Notes: generated by a model not told the origin, from the sequence alone. Shown: positions 16,313 to 25,805, counted from the stretch's first letter. The stretch: 40,183 nucleotides of DNA from JBFHDX01 sp041584475 (GCA_041584475.1 JBFHDX010000024.1:1-40183), one strand, 5' to 3'. Numbers and translations: made by a program.

Positions 16313-16499
16313 CACAGGGACTTTGTCGGTGTCGTTCTGTAATCTTTCGAAGTAGTAATCTCGCAAGATTCTTCTCGACAAGTGGGTCCCGCTTTATTAA
16401 ATCAATCAAATGAAAGCCTCGACTGCCATGGTGATTGCTTCGAAAACGGCCATGAAGCAAGTCGACTGCAATTGCTGTCAGTGAAAGGAAGCGGTGACG
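16313..16499 (+). promoter_or_regulatory. AT-rich leader and candidate operator region of mucR
   Basis: This 187-base gap is clearly poorer in G+C than its surroundings and packed with inverted repeats: AATCT-CGCA-AGATT (16357-16370), TTGCTTC and GAAGCAA 12 bases apart (16435-16460), AGTCGACT (16460-16467) and GCAATTGC (16468-16475). MucR/Ros proteins bind AT-rich DNA and repress their own genes in several alphaproteobacteria, so autoregulation is plausible. A possible promoter is TCGACA, 17 bases, TAAATC (about 16375-16403). Promoter assignment is a guess. Confidence 0.5.
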
Positions 16500-16931
16500 A
16501 TGGCTGATCAGAAAGACGATGCGCTCAGTTCGGAAGAGTTGCTTGCCCTCACTTCGGAGATCGTCGCCGCGCATGTCTCCAACAATACGGTCGCCGTTGC
16601 CGACCTTCCGGGGCTGATCGAACAGGTCTACAAGACGCTTTCATCGGTGGGCGGGGCAGGTGAAGCTGCGGTCGACCGTCCGACACCTGCGGTTCCGATT
16701 AGAAAGTCGATTACGCCGGACTACATTATCTGTCTGGAGGACGGCAAGAAGCTGAAGATGCTGAAGCGGCATCTCAAGACGGCGTACAACATGACGCCGG
16801 ACGAATACCGGGAGCGCTGGGGACTACCGTCGGACTACCCGATGGTGGCACCGAATTATGCCAAGCAGCGGAGCAAGCTCGCCAAGCAGATCGGCCTGGG
16901 AACCCAGCAGCGCAAGCGCAAAAAGCGCTAG
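16500..16931 (+). CDS. MucR/Ros family transcriptional regulator
   Basis: MucR/Ros proteins control exopolysaccharide, motility, cell-cycle and virulence genes in alphaproteobacteria through a prokaryotic zinc finger. This 143-residue protein has an N-terminal oligomerisation region (about 10-60) and the Ros domain around 72-135. The zinc site reads Cys78-x2-Asp81-x9-His91, but the fourth ligand, normally His at +4, is Ala95 (HLKTAYNMT). MTPDEYRERWGLPSDYPM and the basic tail (QQRKRKKR) are typical. ATG at 16500 follows AAAGGAAG; GTG at 16494 is possible. It is followed by fur, so two regulators stand together here. Confidence 0.93.
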   Translation: MADQKDDALSSEELLALTSEIVAAHVSNNTVAVADLPGLIEQVYKTLSSVGGAGEAAVDRPTPAVPIRKSITPDYIICLEDGKKLKMLKRHLKTAYNMTPDEYRERWGLPSDYPMVAPNYAKQRSKLAKQIGLGTQQRKRKKR

Positions 16932-17013
16932 CAAGCATTTTGCGGGGCCGGTGTCGTATAGGGTATTGGCGGACGCCGGAAGACCGTGCGTCATTCGAGG
17001 CGGGGAGTGACGG

Positions 17014-17466
17014 GTGAGCGCGTTGTCGCGCATCGAGCAGCTGTGTCAGCAAAAGGGTCTGAAGATGACGGAGCAGCGCCGGGTCATCGCGCGCGTTCTG
17101 TCCGATTCGGACGACCACCCCGACGTCGAGGCGGTCTATCAGCGGGCAACCGAGGTCGATCCCAAGATCAGTATGGCGACCGTCTATCGCACGGTGCGCC
17201 TGCTCGAGGAGGCAAGCATTCTCGAACGCCACGATTTCGGCTTCGGAGAAGGACGCGCCCGTTACGAGGAAATCCCCGACGAACACCACGATCATCTTAT
17301 CGACGTCGAGACGGGAGAGGTGCTCGAATTCCGCAACGAGGAAATCGAGCGGCTGCAGGAAGAGGTGGCACGCAGCCTGGGGTTCCGGCTCGTCGATCAC
17401 CGCCTCGAGCTCTACGCCGTGCGGCTCAACCGGGAGCGCGACAAGAAATCCAAGAAGGGCGGCTAG
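17014..17466 (+). CDS. fur: Fur family metalloregulator
   Basis: The 150-residue protein has a Fur winged helix (KGLKMTEQRRVIARVLSDS, then ISMATVYRTVRLLEEASIL) and a dimerisation domain with the metal-site HHDHLI. The structural-zinc cysteine pairs of E. coli Fur are absent: where CxxC is expected the sequence reads DVETGEVLEF, and there is no C-terminal pair. This is usual for alphaproteobacterial Fur/Mur proteins, which often sense manganese or iron less directly than in enterobacteria. It lacks the haem-binding HxH/Cys features I would expect for Irr, but that distinction is not certain. GTG start at 17014 after GGGGAG. The position upstream of miaB is common in the class. Confidence 0.88.
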   Translation: MSALSRIEQLCQQKGLKMTEQRRVIARVLSDSDDHPDVEAVYQRATEVDPKISMATVYRTVRLLEEASILERHDFGFGEGRARYEEIPDEHHDHLIDVETGEVLEFRNEEIERLQEEVARSLGFRLVDHRLELYAVRLNRERDKKSKKGG

Positions 17467-17743
17467 CGGTTGCCCCGACCCGACCACGATTCGGCCAGCG
17501 TACCGGACGGTGCGCGTCTCGGTGGCGATGGCTTGATTACGGTCGCTTCGGAATGATACCTTTTTAACCGGATATTCACGCCGACATGTTGCAATCCTTT
17601 GGCGTGAGCACATTTTTGGCCTGTAACAGCCGGTGGGCCGCAGTACCGCGAGTTCGCACCGGCGGCATGCGAGAAACAGGATAGGACGGGTCTGACCCAG
17701 GAATGACCGTGCGCTCTGCCGTCTTTCCGCCAAGGATGTAGCC

Positions 17744-19129
17744 TTGGCGAAGACACTCTTCATCAAGACATATGGCTGCCAGATGAACGTCTACGACTCC
17801 GCCCGCATGGCGGACGTCCTGCGGCCTCTCGGCTATGTCCCGTGCGACAAGCCGGAGGGCGCCGATATGGTGATCCTCAATACGTGCCACATCCGTGAGA
17901 AGGCGGCCGAAAAGGTATATTCCGAACTCGGTCGGCTGCGGCGCCTGAAGGCCCTCAAGGCGCGCCGCGGCGATGGCCGCATGGTGATCGCGGTAGCCGG
18001 CTGTGTCGCCCAGGCCGAGGGTGACGAAATCCTGGCTCGCGCGCCCTTCGTCGACATGGTATTCGGGCCGCAGACCTATCACCGCCTGCCGGAGATGGTG
18101 GCCCGCGCGTCCCGTGCCGGCGGCGTGGTGCTCGACGTCGAGTTCCCGGTCGAGGTGAAGTTCGATCACCTCCCGGACGAGACCGCGCGCCCCGGCGTGA
18201 CGGCGTTTCTGTCCATCCAGGAGGGTTGCGACCGCTTCTGCACGTTTTGCGTCGTACCCTATACGCGGGGTGCCGAGTTCTCGCGCGACGTCGGCGCCAT
18301 CGAGGCAGAAGCACGTCGCCTGGTCGCCGCCGGTGCCCGCGAGATCACGTTGCTCGGGCAGAACGTCAACGCTTGGCACGGTCGCGGTGAAAACGGTACC
18401 GAATGGCGGCTCGGCCGGCTCGTCCGGCACCTCGCCGAGATCGATGGGCTCGCGCGGATTCGCTATACGACGAGCCACCCGCGCGACATGGATGACGAGT
18501 TGATCGCCGCACACGGCACGGTCGACAAGCTCATGCCCTACCTGCACCTGCCGGTGCAGTCGGGCAGCGATCGCATCCTCGCGGCGATGAACCGGCAGCA
18601 CACCGTCGACGATTACCGGCGCATCGTCGACCGATTGCGTGCCGCGCGGCCGGATATTGCACTCAGTTCCGACTTCATCGTCGGATTCCCCGGCGAGTCC
18701 GATGACGACTTTGCCGCGACCTTGAGGCTTGTCGCCGACGTGGGCATTGCCGGCGCCTATTCCTTCAAGTACAGCGCTCGTCCTGGAACGCCGGCCGCGG
18801 CCATGCAGGGCCAGGTCCCGGAAGCCATCAAGGAACAGCGCCTCGCCTCGCTGCAGCAGCTGCTCGGCGCGCAGGAGCGCGCCTTCCACCGCAGCAAGGC
18901 AGACGCGGAAATCCCGGTTCTGCTGGAACGACCGGGACGACGTCCCGGACAGGTCGTCGGCCGGTCGCCCTGGATGCAGGCGGTCGTCGTCGAGGCACCG
19001 GAGCAGACGATCGGGCGCATCGTCCGTTGCCGGGTCTCGGGATTCGGCGCGCACAGCCTGTTCGCGGAAATCGCGTGCGATGACGATGCCGGGTACACAG
19101 TTGACACAGTGCGGAGGGTATGCGCGTGA
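17744..19129 (+). CDS. miaB: tRNA-2-methylthio-N6-dimethylallyladenosine synthase MiaB
   Basis: MiaB methylthiolates isopentenyl-A37 of tRNAs with a radical-SAM [4Fe-4S] cluster and an auxiliary cluster. In 461 residues the auxiliary cluster ligands are Cys12 (TYGCQMN), the Cys of NTCHIREKA and that of AGCVAQ. The radical SAM triad is Cys162, Cys166 and Cys169 (CDRFCTFC). The central domain has PVQSGSDRILAAMNRQH and DFIVGFPGESDDDF. The C-terminal TRAM domain ends near SLFAEI. The start is TTG at 17744 with AAGGA about eight bases upstream. The 277-base gap from fur (17467-17743) holds AT-rich patches but no recognisable gene. Its end overlaps the phoH ATG. Confidence 0.96.
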   Translation: MAKTLFIKTYGCQMNVYDSARMADVLRPLGYVPCDKPEGADMVILNTCHIREKAAEKVYSELGRLRRLKALKARRGDGRMVIAVAGCVAQAEGDEILARAPFVDMVFGPQTYHRLPEMVARASRAGGVVLDVEFPVEVKFDHLPDETARPGVTAFLSIQEGCDRFCTFCVVPYTRGAEFSRDVGAIEAEARRLVAAGAREITLLGQNVNAWHGRGENGTEWRLGRLVRHLAEIDGLARIRYTTSHPRDMDDELIAAHGTVDKLMPYLHLPVQSGSDRILAAMNRQHTVDDYRRIVDRLRAARPDIALSSDFIVGFPGESDDDFAATLRLVADVGIAGAYSFKYSARPGTPAAAMQGQVPEAIKEQRLASLQQLLGAQERAFHRSKADAEIPVLLERPGRRPGQVVGRSPWMQAVVVEAPEQTIGRIVRCRVSGFGAHSLFAEIACDDDAGYTVDTVRRVCA

Positions 19130-20133
19130 CGACAGCTGCGAGATCGGCCGCTTCGACCCCGATCCAGGTCGAGTTCGACGACAACCGCCTGTTGCCGGCC
19201 CTGTTCGGTGAGCACGATCGGCATCTGGCACGCATCGAGCAGCAGCTCGGCGTGTCGCTGTTCAACCGCGGCAACGTCATCACGATCAACGGGGCGACCG
19301 AAGCCGCGGGCACGGCGCGGGACGTCCTCAACCGCCTTTATGAGGTGGTCAAGACGGGCCAGACCGTCGGGCCGGCCGAGGTCGATGCCGCGTTGCGCAT
19401 GGCCGCCGGCGGCCATGGCGCGGAATCCGTGGCCGCGGGCACGGAACCGTTCATTCAGACGCGCCGCAAGCGGATCGTCGCGCGTTCGCCCGCTCAGGCG
19501 GAATACATCAAGGCGGTGAACGAGCGCGAGATGGTCTTCGCCATCGGCCCGGCGGGCACGGGCAAGACCTACCTTGCGGTCTGCGCGGCGGCGGCGATGC
19601 TTGCCGCCGGACGTGTCGACCGCATCGTGCTGTCGCGGCCCGCCGTCGAGGCGGGGGAGCGGCTCGGCTTCCTGCCCGGAGACATGCGCGAGAAGATCGA
19701 CCCCTACATGCGGCCATTGTACGACGCCCTCTATGACGCATTGCCGCCGGAACAGGTCATGCGCCGGCTGGAGACCGGCGAGATCGAGATCGCGCCGCTG
19801 GCGTTCATGCGCGGGCGAACGTTGTCCAACGCTTACGTCATTCTCGACGAGGCGCAGAACACCTCGCCCGTGCAGATGAAGATGGCGCTGACCCGTATCG
19901 GCGAGAACAGCCGCATGGTCGTCACGGGCGACCTCACTCAGATCGATCTGCCGTCGGGCGAGCGTTCCGGCCTCACCGACGCGCTGGAGACGCTCGCCGA
20001 CGTGCCGGGCATCGATTTCATCCGCTTCACGCAGGCCGACGTCGTGCGACACGGGCTGGTCACCCGAATCATCGAGGCCTACGAGCGCAAGGACCTCGAT
20101 GCCGCGGAGCGCGAGCCGGAGAAGAAATCGTGA
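19120..20133 (+). CDS. PhoH-like ATPase
   Basis: PhoH-like (YbeZ) proteins are P-loop ATPases, possibly RNA helicases, linked to YbeY and rRNA processing. The 337-residue protein has an N-terminal KH-like region (LFNRGNVITINGATEAAGTA). The ATPase has Walker A GPAGTGKT at 143-150, Walker B ILDEAQN near 241-247, and a sensor strand SRMVVTGDLTQIDLP. It starts inside the miaB end (ATG at 19120; GTG at 19126 is an alternative) and overlaps ybeY by GTGA. The phoH-ybeY-corC order supports a role in RNA metabolism. Confidence 0.93.
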   Translation: MRVTTAARSAASTPIQVEFDDNRLLPALFGEHDRHLARIEQQLGVSLFNRGNVITINGATEAAGTARDVLNRLYEVVKTGQTVGPAEVDAALRMAAGGHGAESVAAGTEPFIQTRRKRIVARSPAQAEYIKAVNEREMVFAIGPAGTGKTYLAVCAAAAMLAAGRVDRIVLSRPAVEAGERLGFLPGDMREKIDPYMRPLYDALYDALPPEQVMRRLETGEIEIAPLAFMRGRTLSNAYVILDEAQNTSPVQMKMALTRIGENSRMVVTGDLTQIDLPSGERSGLTDALETLADVPGIDFIRFTQADVVRHGLVTRIIEAYERKDLDAAEREPEKKS

Positions 20134-20642
20134 CGGCGACGCTCGCGGTCGAGGTGAGCGAAAAGGCCGACGGATGGCGCTCGGTGCTGGTCGACGCCGC
20201 CGAGATCGTGCGGCGGGCGGCGACATCCGCCTGGCAGGCGCACGACGGCGCGAGGTTGGCGCCTGCCGGTGCGGAGGTCAGCATCGTCCTTGCCGACGAC
20301 CGACTGGCGCGTCAGCTCAATCGGGATTATCGTGGCAAGGACCGGCCGACGAACGTGCTGTCGTTCGCCTCCGGCGATCGCGGCGGCCGGGACCGCGTAC
20401 AGCTGCTCGGCGACGTGGTGCTCGCGCTTGAGACGATCGTGCTCGAGGCGGCCGGACAGAGCAAGCCCCTGGGCGATCACGTGAGCCATCTGGTCGTGCA
20501 CGGGATGCTGCATCTGCTTGGGTACGATCACCGTACCGAGAGCGATGCGGTAGAAATGGAGACGCTGGAGGTTCGGATTCTCGCCGGGTTGGGGATCGGA
20601 AACCCCTATCGCCTGATGGAGGCGCCTCCCGGCCGAGCGTGA
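20130..20642 (+). CDS. ybeY: Endoribonuclease YbeY (rRNA maturation factor)
   Basis: YbeY is a zinc-dependent endoribonuclease needed for 16S rRNA 3'-end maturation and ribosome quality control. The 170-residue protein has the H-x3-H-x5-H metal motif as HGMLHLLGYDH, with His124, His128 and His134. The upstream conserved strand reads LNRDYRGKDRPTNVLSF. GTG start at 20130 overlaps the phoH stop (GTGA), and its own stop overlaps the next start in the same way. Translational coupling is likely. Confidence 0.96.
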   Translation: MTATLAVEVSEKADGWRSVLVDAAEIVRRAATSAWQAHDGARLAPAGAEVSIVLADDRLARQLNRDYRGKDRPTNVLSFASGDRGGRDRVQLLGDVVLALETIVLEAAGQSKPLGDHVSHLVVHGMLHLLGYDHRTESDAVEMETLEVRILAGLGIGNPYRLMEAPPGRA

Positions 20643-21589
20643 GGACCATGCCTGACGACCCAGCATCAAACCCGCCTGCGATCGCGGACCCCACGGTTCC
20701 CGGCGAGGAGGCCCGCCGTCCGGGCGGCCTGCTGAACTGGCTGAAGGGACTGCGCAGCGGGCGCAACGGCGATACGTCGCTGCGCGATAGCGTCGAGGCG
20801 TTGATCGAGCAGCGCGAGGAACGCGCTGAGCCGATCGATCCCGAGGAACACACGCTGATCGCGAACGTGCTCAAGCTCGGCACGGTGACGGTTTACGACG
20901 CGATGGTGCCGCGGGCCGATATCGTGGCGGTCGAGGCCGCAACGCCGATCAGGGAAGTTGTCGCGGCGATGACGCAATACGGCCATTCGCGACTGCCGGT
21001 CTACCGCGGGACGCTCGACGATGTGATCGGCATGGTTCACATCCGGGACGTGCTCGGCGCGCTGGAGCGTGGTAACGGCGGCAAGCGGCATCCCGGTCTC
21101 CGGCGGCTGATGCGCGACGTTCTGTTCGTTGCACCCAGCATGCGCGTGCTCGATCTGCTGTTGCAGATGCGAAAGAGCCGCAACCACATGGCGATGGTCA
21201 TCGACGAATATGGCGGGATCGACGGACTCGTCACCATCGAGGATCTGGTCGAGGAAATCGTCGGCGAGATCGAGGAAGAGCACGAGGCGGCAAGCGCTCC
21301 GCAGATGCAGGAAGAGGCGGACGGCACGCTGATCGTCGACGCCCGTCTGCCGATCGAGGAGTTCGAGGAAAAGATCGGGCTGGTCGTCTCTGATGGCGAG
21401 GAGGAAGGCGATATCGACACGCTCGGCGGCCTCGTCTCGGCGCTGACCGGCAGAGTGCCGGTGCGCGGTGAACTGGTGACCCATTCCGCCACCGGGCTGG
21501 AATTCGAGGTCATCGAGGCTGATCCGCGCCGGGTCAAACGGCTTCGGATCCGGAACGTTCCCGTCGACGCCCTCGCCCATGCGGACTGA
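20639..21589 (+). CDS. CorC/HlyC family protein with CBS domain pair
   Basis: The protein (about 316 residues) is a soluble CorC-type CBS protein: two CBS domains span roughly 85-205 (TVYDAMVPRADIVAVEA, then DVLFVAPSMRVLDLLLQMRKSR and VIDEYGGIDGLVTIEDLVEE). A transporter-associated CorC_HlyC domain follows (DGTLIVDARLPIEEFEEKIG and DTLGGLVSAL). It lacks the membrane DUF21 domain of the larger relatives. Magnesium and cobalt efflux is the annotated role of the family, yet the mechanism for this short form is not firmly shown. The start may be GTG at 20639, overlapping ybeY, or ATG at 20648. The end overlaps the lnt start by 11 bases. Confidence 0.9.
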   Translation: MRTMPDDPASNPPAIADPTVPGEEARRPGGLLNWLKGLRSGRNGDTSLRDSVEALIEQREERAEPIDPEEHTLIANVLKLGTVTVYDAMVPRADIVAVEAATPIREVVAAMTQYGHSRLPVYRGTLDDVIGMVHIRDVLGALERGNGGKRHPGLRRLMRDVLFVAPSMRVLDLLLQMRKSRNHMAMVIDEYGGIDGLVTIEDLVEEIVGEIEEEHEAASAPQMQEEADGTLIVDARLPIEEFEEKIGLVVSDGEEEGDIDTLGGLVSALTGRVPVRGELVTHSATGLEFEVIEADPRRVKRLRIRNVPVDALAHAD

Positions 21590-23150
21590 CGTCGCCGGCC
21601 TCGGCCGGATGCAGTCCCGCATCCAGCGACTCGCACAACGGATCGCTGATCTCCGGGGCGCCAAGCGCCAGGCGCTGGCGATCGCCCTCGGCGCCGGGGC
21701 GACCCTGGCGCTTCCGCCGCTGTACGCGCTGCCGCTTCTTTTCGTTGCCTTCACCGGGCTCGTCTGGCTGCTTTCCCCCGCATTGTCCGCGCGGACGGCG
21801 TTTCTCACCGGCTGGTCGTTCGGCATGGGCTATTTCGTCAGCAGCCTATACTGGATCGGCTTCGCGCCGTTTACCTATTCGCGGTCACTGCTCTGGGTCG
21901 TCCCGTTCGCGACGGTCGGGGTGCCGATAATCCTGTCGGTTTTTCACGGCCTGGCATGCGCTGTCGCGTGCCGGCTCGGTCGCGCGCCGCTCGAGCGCGC
22001 CCTGGCGCTCGCGATCGCCTGGGGCGTCACGGAATGGCTGCGCGGCCACGTCCTCACCGGATTCCCCTGGAACCTCGCCGGGTACGGCTGGACCGGATCG
22101 ACGGCCATGGCGCAGAGCGCGGCGCTGGTCGGCATGTACGGCGTGACCTTCCTCGCCGTGCTGGCGGCCGCCACGCCGGCAGGCCTCGCGGAGTCGTCCG
22201 CGCGCCGGCGCGGCGTCGCCGTGGCGCTCGCCATCGCGCTGCCGCTGGCGGCCTGGACCGGGGGAACGGTTCGCCTCATGCGGGCACCGCCCCTGGCTTC
22301 CGAATCCGTCGCCGCCGTGGGCATCCGCCTGGTACAGCCGAACATTCCGCAGCGCGAGAAGTGGATGCGCGTGCTCCAGCGACGCAATTTCGACCTGTTC
22401 CGCTCGCTGAGCATCGCTGATCGGCCCGACTGGATCACCCATGTCGTGTGGCCCGAGACGGCGGCGACGTTCGACCTCGCCGCCAGCGACAACGGCCGGC
22501 GCTCGGCCGCGGCGGTGGTGCCGACCGGCGGCCTTCTGATCACCGGCGCGCCGCGTCGAGCCAGCGATCCGGCGCGTATCTGGAACTCGCTCGTCGCGAT
22601 CTCCGAAACCGGCGCCGTCGCCGGCACGTTCGACAAGTTCCACCTGGTGCCGTTCGGCGAGTACATGCCGTTTCGCACGATTCTGCCGCTCGACAAGATC
22701 ACCCCGGGGACGCTCGATTTCTCCGCCGGCCCGGGACCGCAGACGCTGTATCTGAAGGGACTGCCCCCGGTCAGCCCGTTGATCTGCTACGAGGTCATCT
22801 TCCCGGGTACCGTGGTCGACGCGCGGGACCGACCGGCCTGGCTGCTCAACCTGACCAACGATGCCTGGTACGGAGAAACCGCCGGGCCGCACCAGCATCT
22901 CGCGATCGCGCGGCTGCGCGCCATCGAGGAGGGTATGCCGCTGGTACGCTCGGCGAACACGGGCATCTCGGCCGTTGTCGACGCGTACGGTCGTGAGGTT
23001 GGACGGCTCGATCTCGGCGTTGCGGGCGTACTCGATTTCAGGTTGCCAAAGTCACTGGGCGAAACAGCGTATGCGCGATTCGGCGATTACCTTTTTACGT
23101 TGCTTGTTTTAACATTTTTACTACCATTATTACTCTTGCGACGAAACTAA
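21579..23150 (+). CDS. lnt: Apolipoprotein N-acyltransferase
   Basis: Lnt adds the third acyl chain to the N-terminal cysteine of outer-membrane lipoproteins. The 523-residue protein has about six N-terminal transmembrane segments (up to about 215), with WLRGHVLTGFPWNLAGYGW among them. A nitrilase domain follows with the triad Glu293 (VWPETAAT), Lys353 (FDKFHLVPFGEYMPF) and Cys403 (PLICYEVIFPG). A last membrane segment ends the protein (FTLLVLTFLLPLLLL), where the coding sequence is unusually T-rich. The start ATG at 21579 overlaps corC. The corC-lnt order is common in Gram-negative bacteria. Confidence 0.96.
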   Translation: MRTDVAGLGRMQSRIQRLAQRIADLRGAKRQALAIALGAGATLALPPLYALPLLFVAFTGLVWLLSPALSARTAFLTGWSFGMGYFVSSLYWIGFAPFTYSRSLLWVVPFATVGVPIILSVFHGLACAVACRLGRAPLERALALAIAWGVTEWLRGHVLTGFPWNLAGYGWTGSTAMAQSAALVGMYGVTFLAVLAAATPAGLAESSARRRGVAVALAIALPLAAWTGGTVRLMRAPPLASESVAAVGIRLVQPNIPQREKWMRVLQRRNFDLFRSLSIADRPDWITHVVWPETAATFDLAASDNGRRSAAAVVPTGGLLITGAPRRASDPARIWNSLVAISETGAVAGTFDKFHLVPFGEYMPFRTILPLDKITPGTLDFSAGPGPQTLYLKGLPPVSPLICYEVIFPGTVVDARDRPAWLLNLTNDAWYGETAGPHQHLAIARLRAIEEGMPLVRSANTGISAVVDAYGREVGRLDLGVAGVLDFRLPKSLGETAYARFGDYLFTLLVLTFLLPLLLLRRN

Positions 23151-23271
23151 TCGGGTTGCAAAAAGCATTATAGGAACACCCTCTTGCCTTGACCGGGTCT
23201 CTTTGTATGCCGTAAAAAGGCGGAACAATTAGAAACTCTACAACTCCAGGTCTCGGTAAGAAGATTGAATC

Positions 23272-23718
23272 ATGCCAGTATCAAAACAACGAGAAGGTCG
23301 AACAGGGAAGCCAAACCCCGTCGACATACATGTGGGTAGTCGGGTCAGGTTGCGGCGAACGCTTCTGGGCTTGAGTCAGGAAAAGTTGGGTGAGGCGGTC
23401 GGTCTCACCTTCCAGCAGATCCAGAAATACGAGAGGGGGGCAAACCGGATCGGGGCGAGTCGTCTCTACGCTCTGTCCCGAATCCTCGACGTGCCGGTCG
23501 CATTCTTCTTCGAGGACATGCCGGCGGACATCTCGGGCAAGGGCGGGCGGCCGGTCCCGGGTGTCGCGGAGGGTGTGCAGGAGGAATTCGCGGCCGACCC
23601 GCTGGCGAAACGCGAGACGCTGGAGCTGGTCCGGGCGTACTACCGGATCAAGGATCCCCATGTCCGCAAGCGCCTATTCGACCTTGCAAAAAGTCTAGCG
23701 AATCTGGGCGAATCCTGA
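23272..23718 (+). CDS. XRE-family helix-turn-helix regulator upstream of metK
   Basis: The protein (148 residues) has a Cro/CI-type HTH at about 20-75: VRLRRTLLGLSQEKLGEAVG, then TFQQIQKYERGANRIGASRL and LSRILDVPVAFFF. A C-terminal tail of 70 residues has no recognisable ligand domain and ends with a helix (YYRIKDPHVRKRLFDLAKSL). The gene sits between lnt and metK, an arrangement I know from other alphaproteobacteria, so a role at metK is a reasonable guess. Its own upstream region (23151-23271) is AT-rich, with TTGCCT and TATGCC 16 bases apart (23184-23211) as a weak promoter candidate. Confidence 0.9.
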   Translation: MPVSKQREGRTGKPNPVDIHVGSRVRLRRTLLGLSQEKLGEAVGLTFQQIQKYERGANRIGASRLYALSRILDVPVAFFFEDMPADISGKGGRPVPGVAEGVQEEFAADPLAKRETLELVRAYYRIKDPHVRKRLFDLAKSLANLGES

Positions 23719-23757
23719 GCGTGCCCGGGCCGTGGCCCGTGGCCGCGGTCGGCGTCG

Positions 23758-23796
23758 GTCAAACTCCTTGACGATCCCTGGCAAGCTTGTCATTAG
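23758..23796 (+). promoter_or_regulatory. Candidate metK promoter with an inverted repeat over the -35 box
   Basis: TTGACG (23768-23773) and CATTAG (23791-23796) are 17 bases apart, the ideal spacing for a sigma-70-type promoter, although the -10 box is weak. GTCAA (23758-23762) and TTGAC (23768-23772) form a short inverted repeat that overlaps the -35 box and could be an operator. It lies 100-140 bases before the metK start, in the gap after the XRE gene. A further hairpin (CCGCCG and CGGCGG, 23830-23847) lies in the putative leader. Confidence 0.35.
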
Positions 23797-23895
23797 TCGT
23801 GCCCGCCGAGTAAGCGCCTGTTGGCCGACCCGCCGCCAGAACGGCGGCGCGGTTGCGAATGCGCGTGGTGCGAGGCCGGTTACCGGACAAGGGGG

Positions 23896-25071
<1,176 letters not shown>

Positions 25072-25084
25072 TCTGCGCGGCGGC

Positions 25085-25792
25085 ATGAACCGCGAGCAGT
25101 CCCGGATTTTCTATGGCCGACGCCGCGGTCGAGCCCTGCGCCCCGGACGACAGCGACTGCTCGAGGCCCTGCTGCCGCGGCTGAGCGTCGATCTCTCGAG
25201 CGGGCATTTCGATCCCGCCGGTTCGTTCGGGCGACCCGTTCGCGATGTCTGGCTCGAGATCGGGTTCGGCGGCGGCGAACACATTGCGGCGCTCGCGCGG
25301 GCGCATCCGGACGTCGGCATGCTCGGCAGCGAGCCGTTCGTCAACGGCGTTGCCCGGCTGCTCAGCGTGGTCGACCGCGACGGCCTCGACAATATCCGCA
25401 TCCATCCCGACGATGCCCGGGATCTGCTGGACGCGCTGCCCGATGCCTCGGTCGGCAGGGTCTTCGTCCTCTTCGCCGATCCGTGGCCGAAGCGGCGCCA
25501 CGGCCGGCGCCGGTTCATCGGGCCGGAAAACGTGCGCCGGCTCGCCCGTGTCATGAAGGACGGGGCCGAGTTGCGACTGGCCAGCGACCAGATGCCGCTG
25601 GTGCGCTGGATGTTGTTCCATACGCTCGCCGACGGTGCCTTCGAATGGCTGGCGCGGGGGCCGTCGGACTGGCGCATGCGCCCCGCCGACTGGCCGCAGA
25701 CCCGATACGAGGCCAAGGCTCTTGACCGCGGCGAGCGCTGCGTCTACCTCGCCTTCCGGCGGCGGCCACGGCGGTGTTCGGGATCGTCCTGA
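25085..25792 (+). CDS. trmB: tRNA (guanine-N7-)-methyltransferase
   Basis: TrmB methylates G46 of tRNAs using SAM. The 235-residue protein has the SAM-binding strand WLEIGFGGGEH near 57-67 and the TrmB-specific FADPWPKRRHGRRRF with the catalytic Asp. TRYEAKALDRGERCVYLAF forms the C-terminal substrate segment. An N-terminal RIFYGRRRGRALRPGRQ is the usual basic start. It is 14 bases after metK, so the enzyme is co-expressed with the source of its methyl donor. Confidence 0.95.
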   Translation: MNREQSRIFYGRRRGRALRPGRQRLLEALLPRLSVDLSSGHFDPAGSFGRPVRDVWLEIGFGGGEHIAALARAHPDVGMLGSEPFVNGVARLLSVVDRDGLDNIRIHPDDARDLLDALPDASVGRVFVLFADPWPKRRHGRRRFIGPENVRRLARVMKDGAELRLASDQMPLVRWMLFHTLADGAFEWLARGPSDWRMRPADWPQTRYEAKALDRGERCVYLAFRRRPRRCSGSS

Positions 25793-25805
25793 GCAACGTT
25801 CGCCC

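Noticed and set aside
23719..23895. A SAM riboswitch before metK
   Set aside because: I looked for SAM-II and SAM/SAH-like cores and saw only a short GC hairpin (23830-23847). A covariance-model search would settle it.
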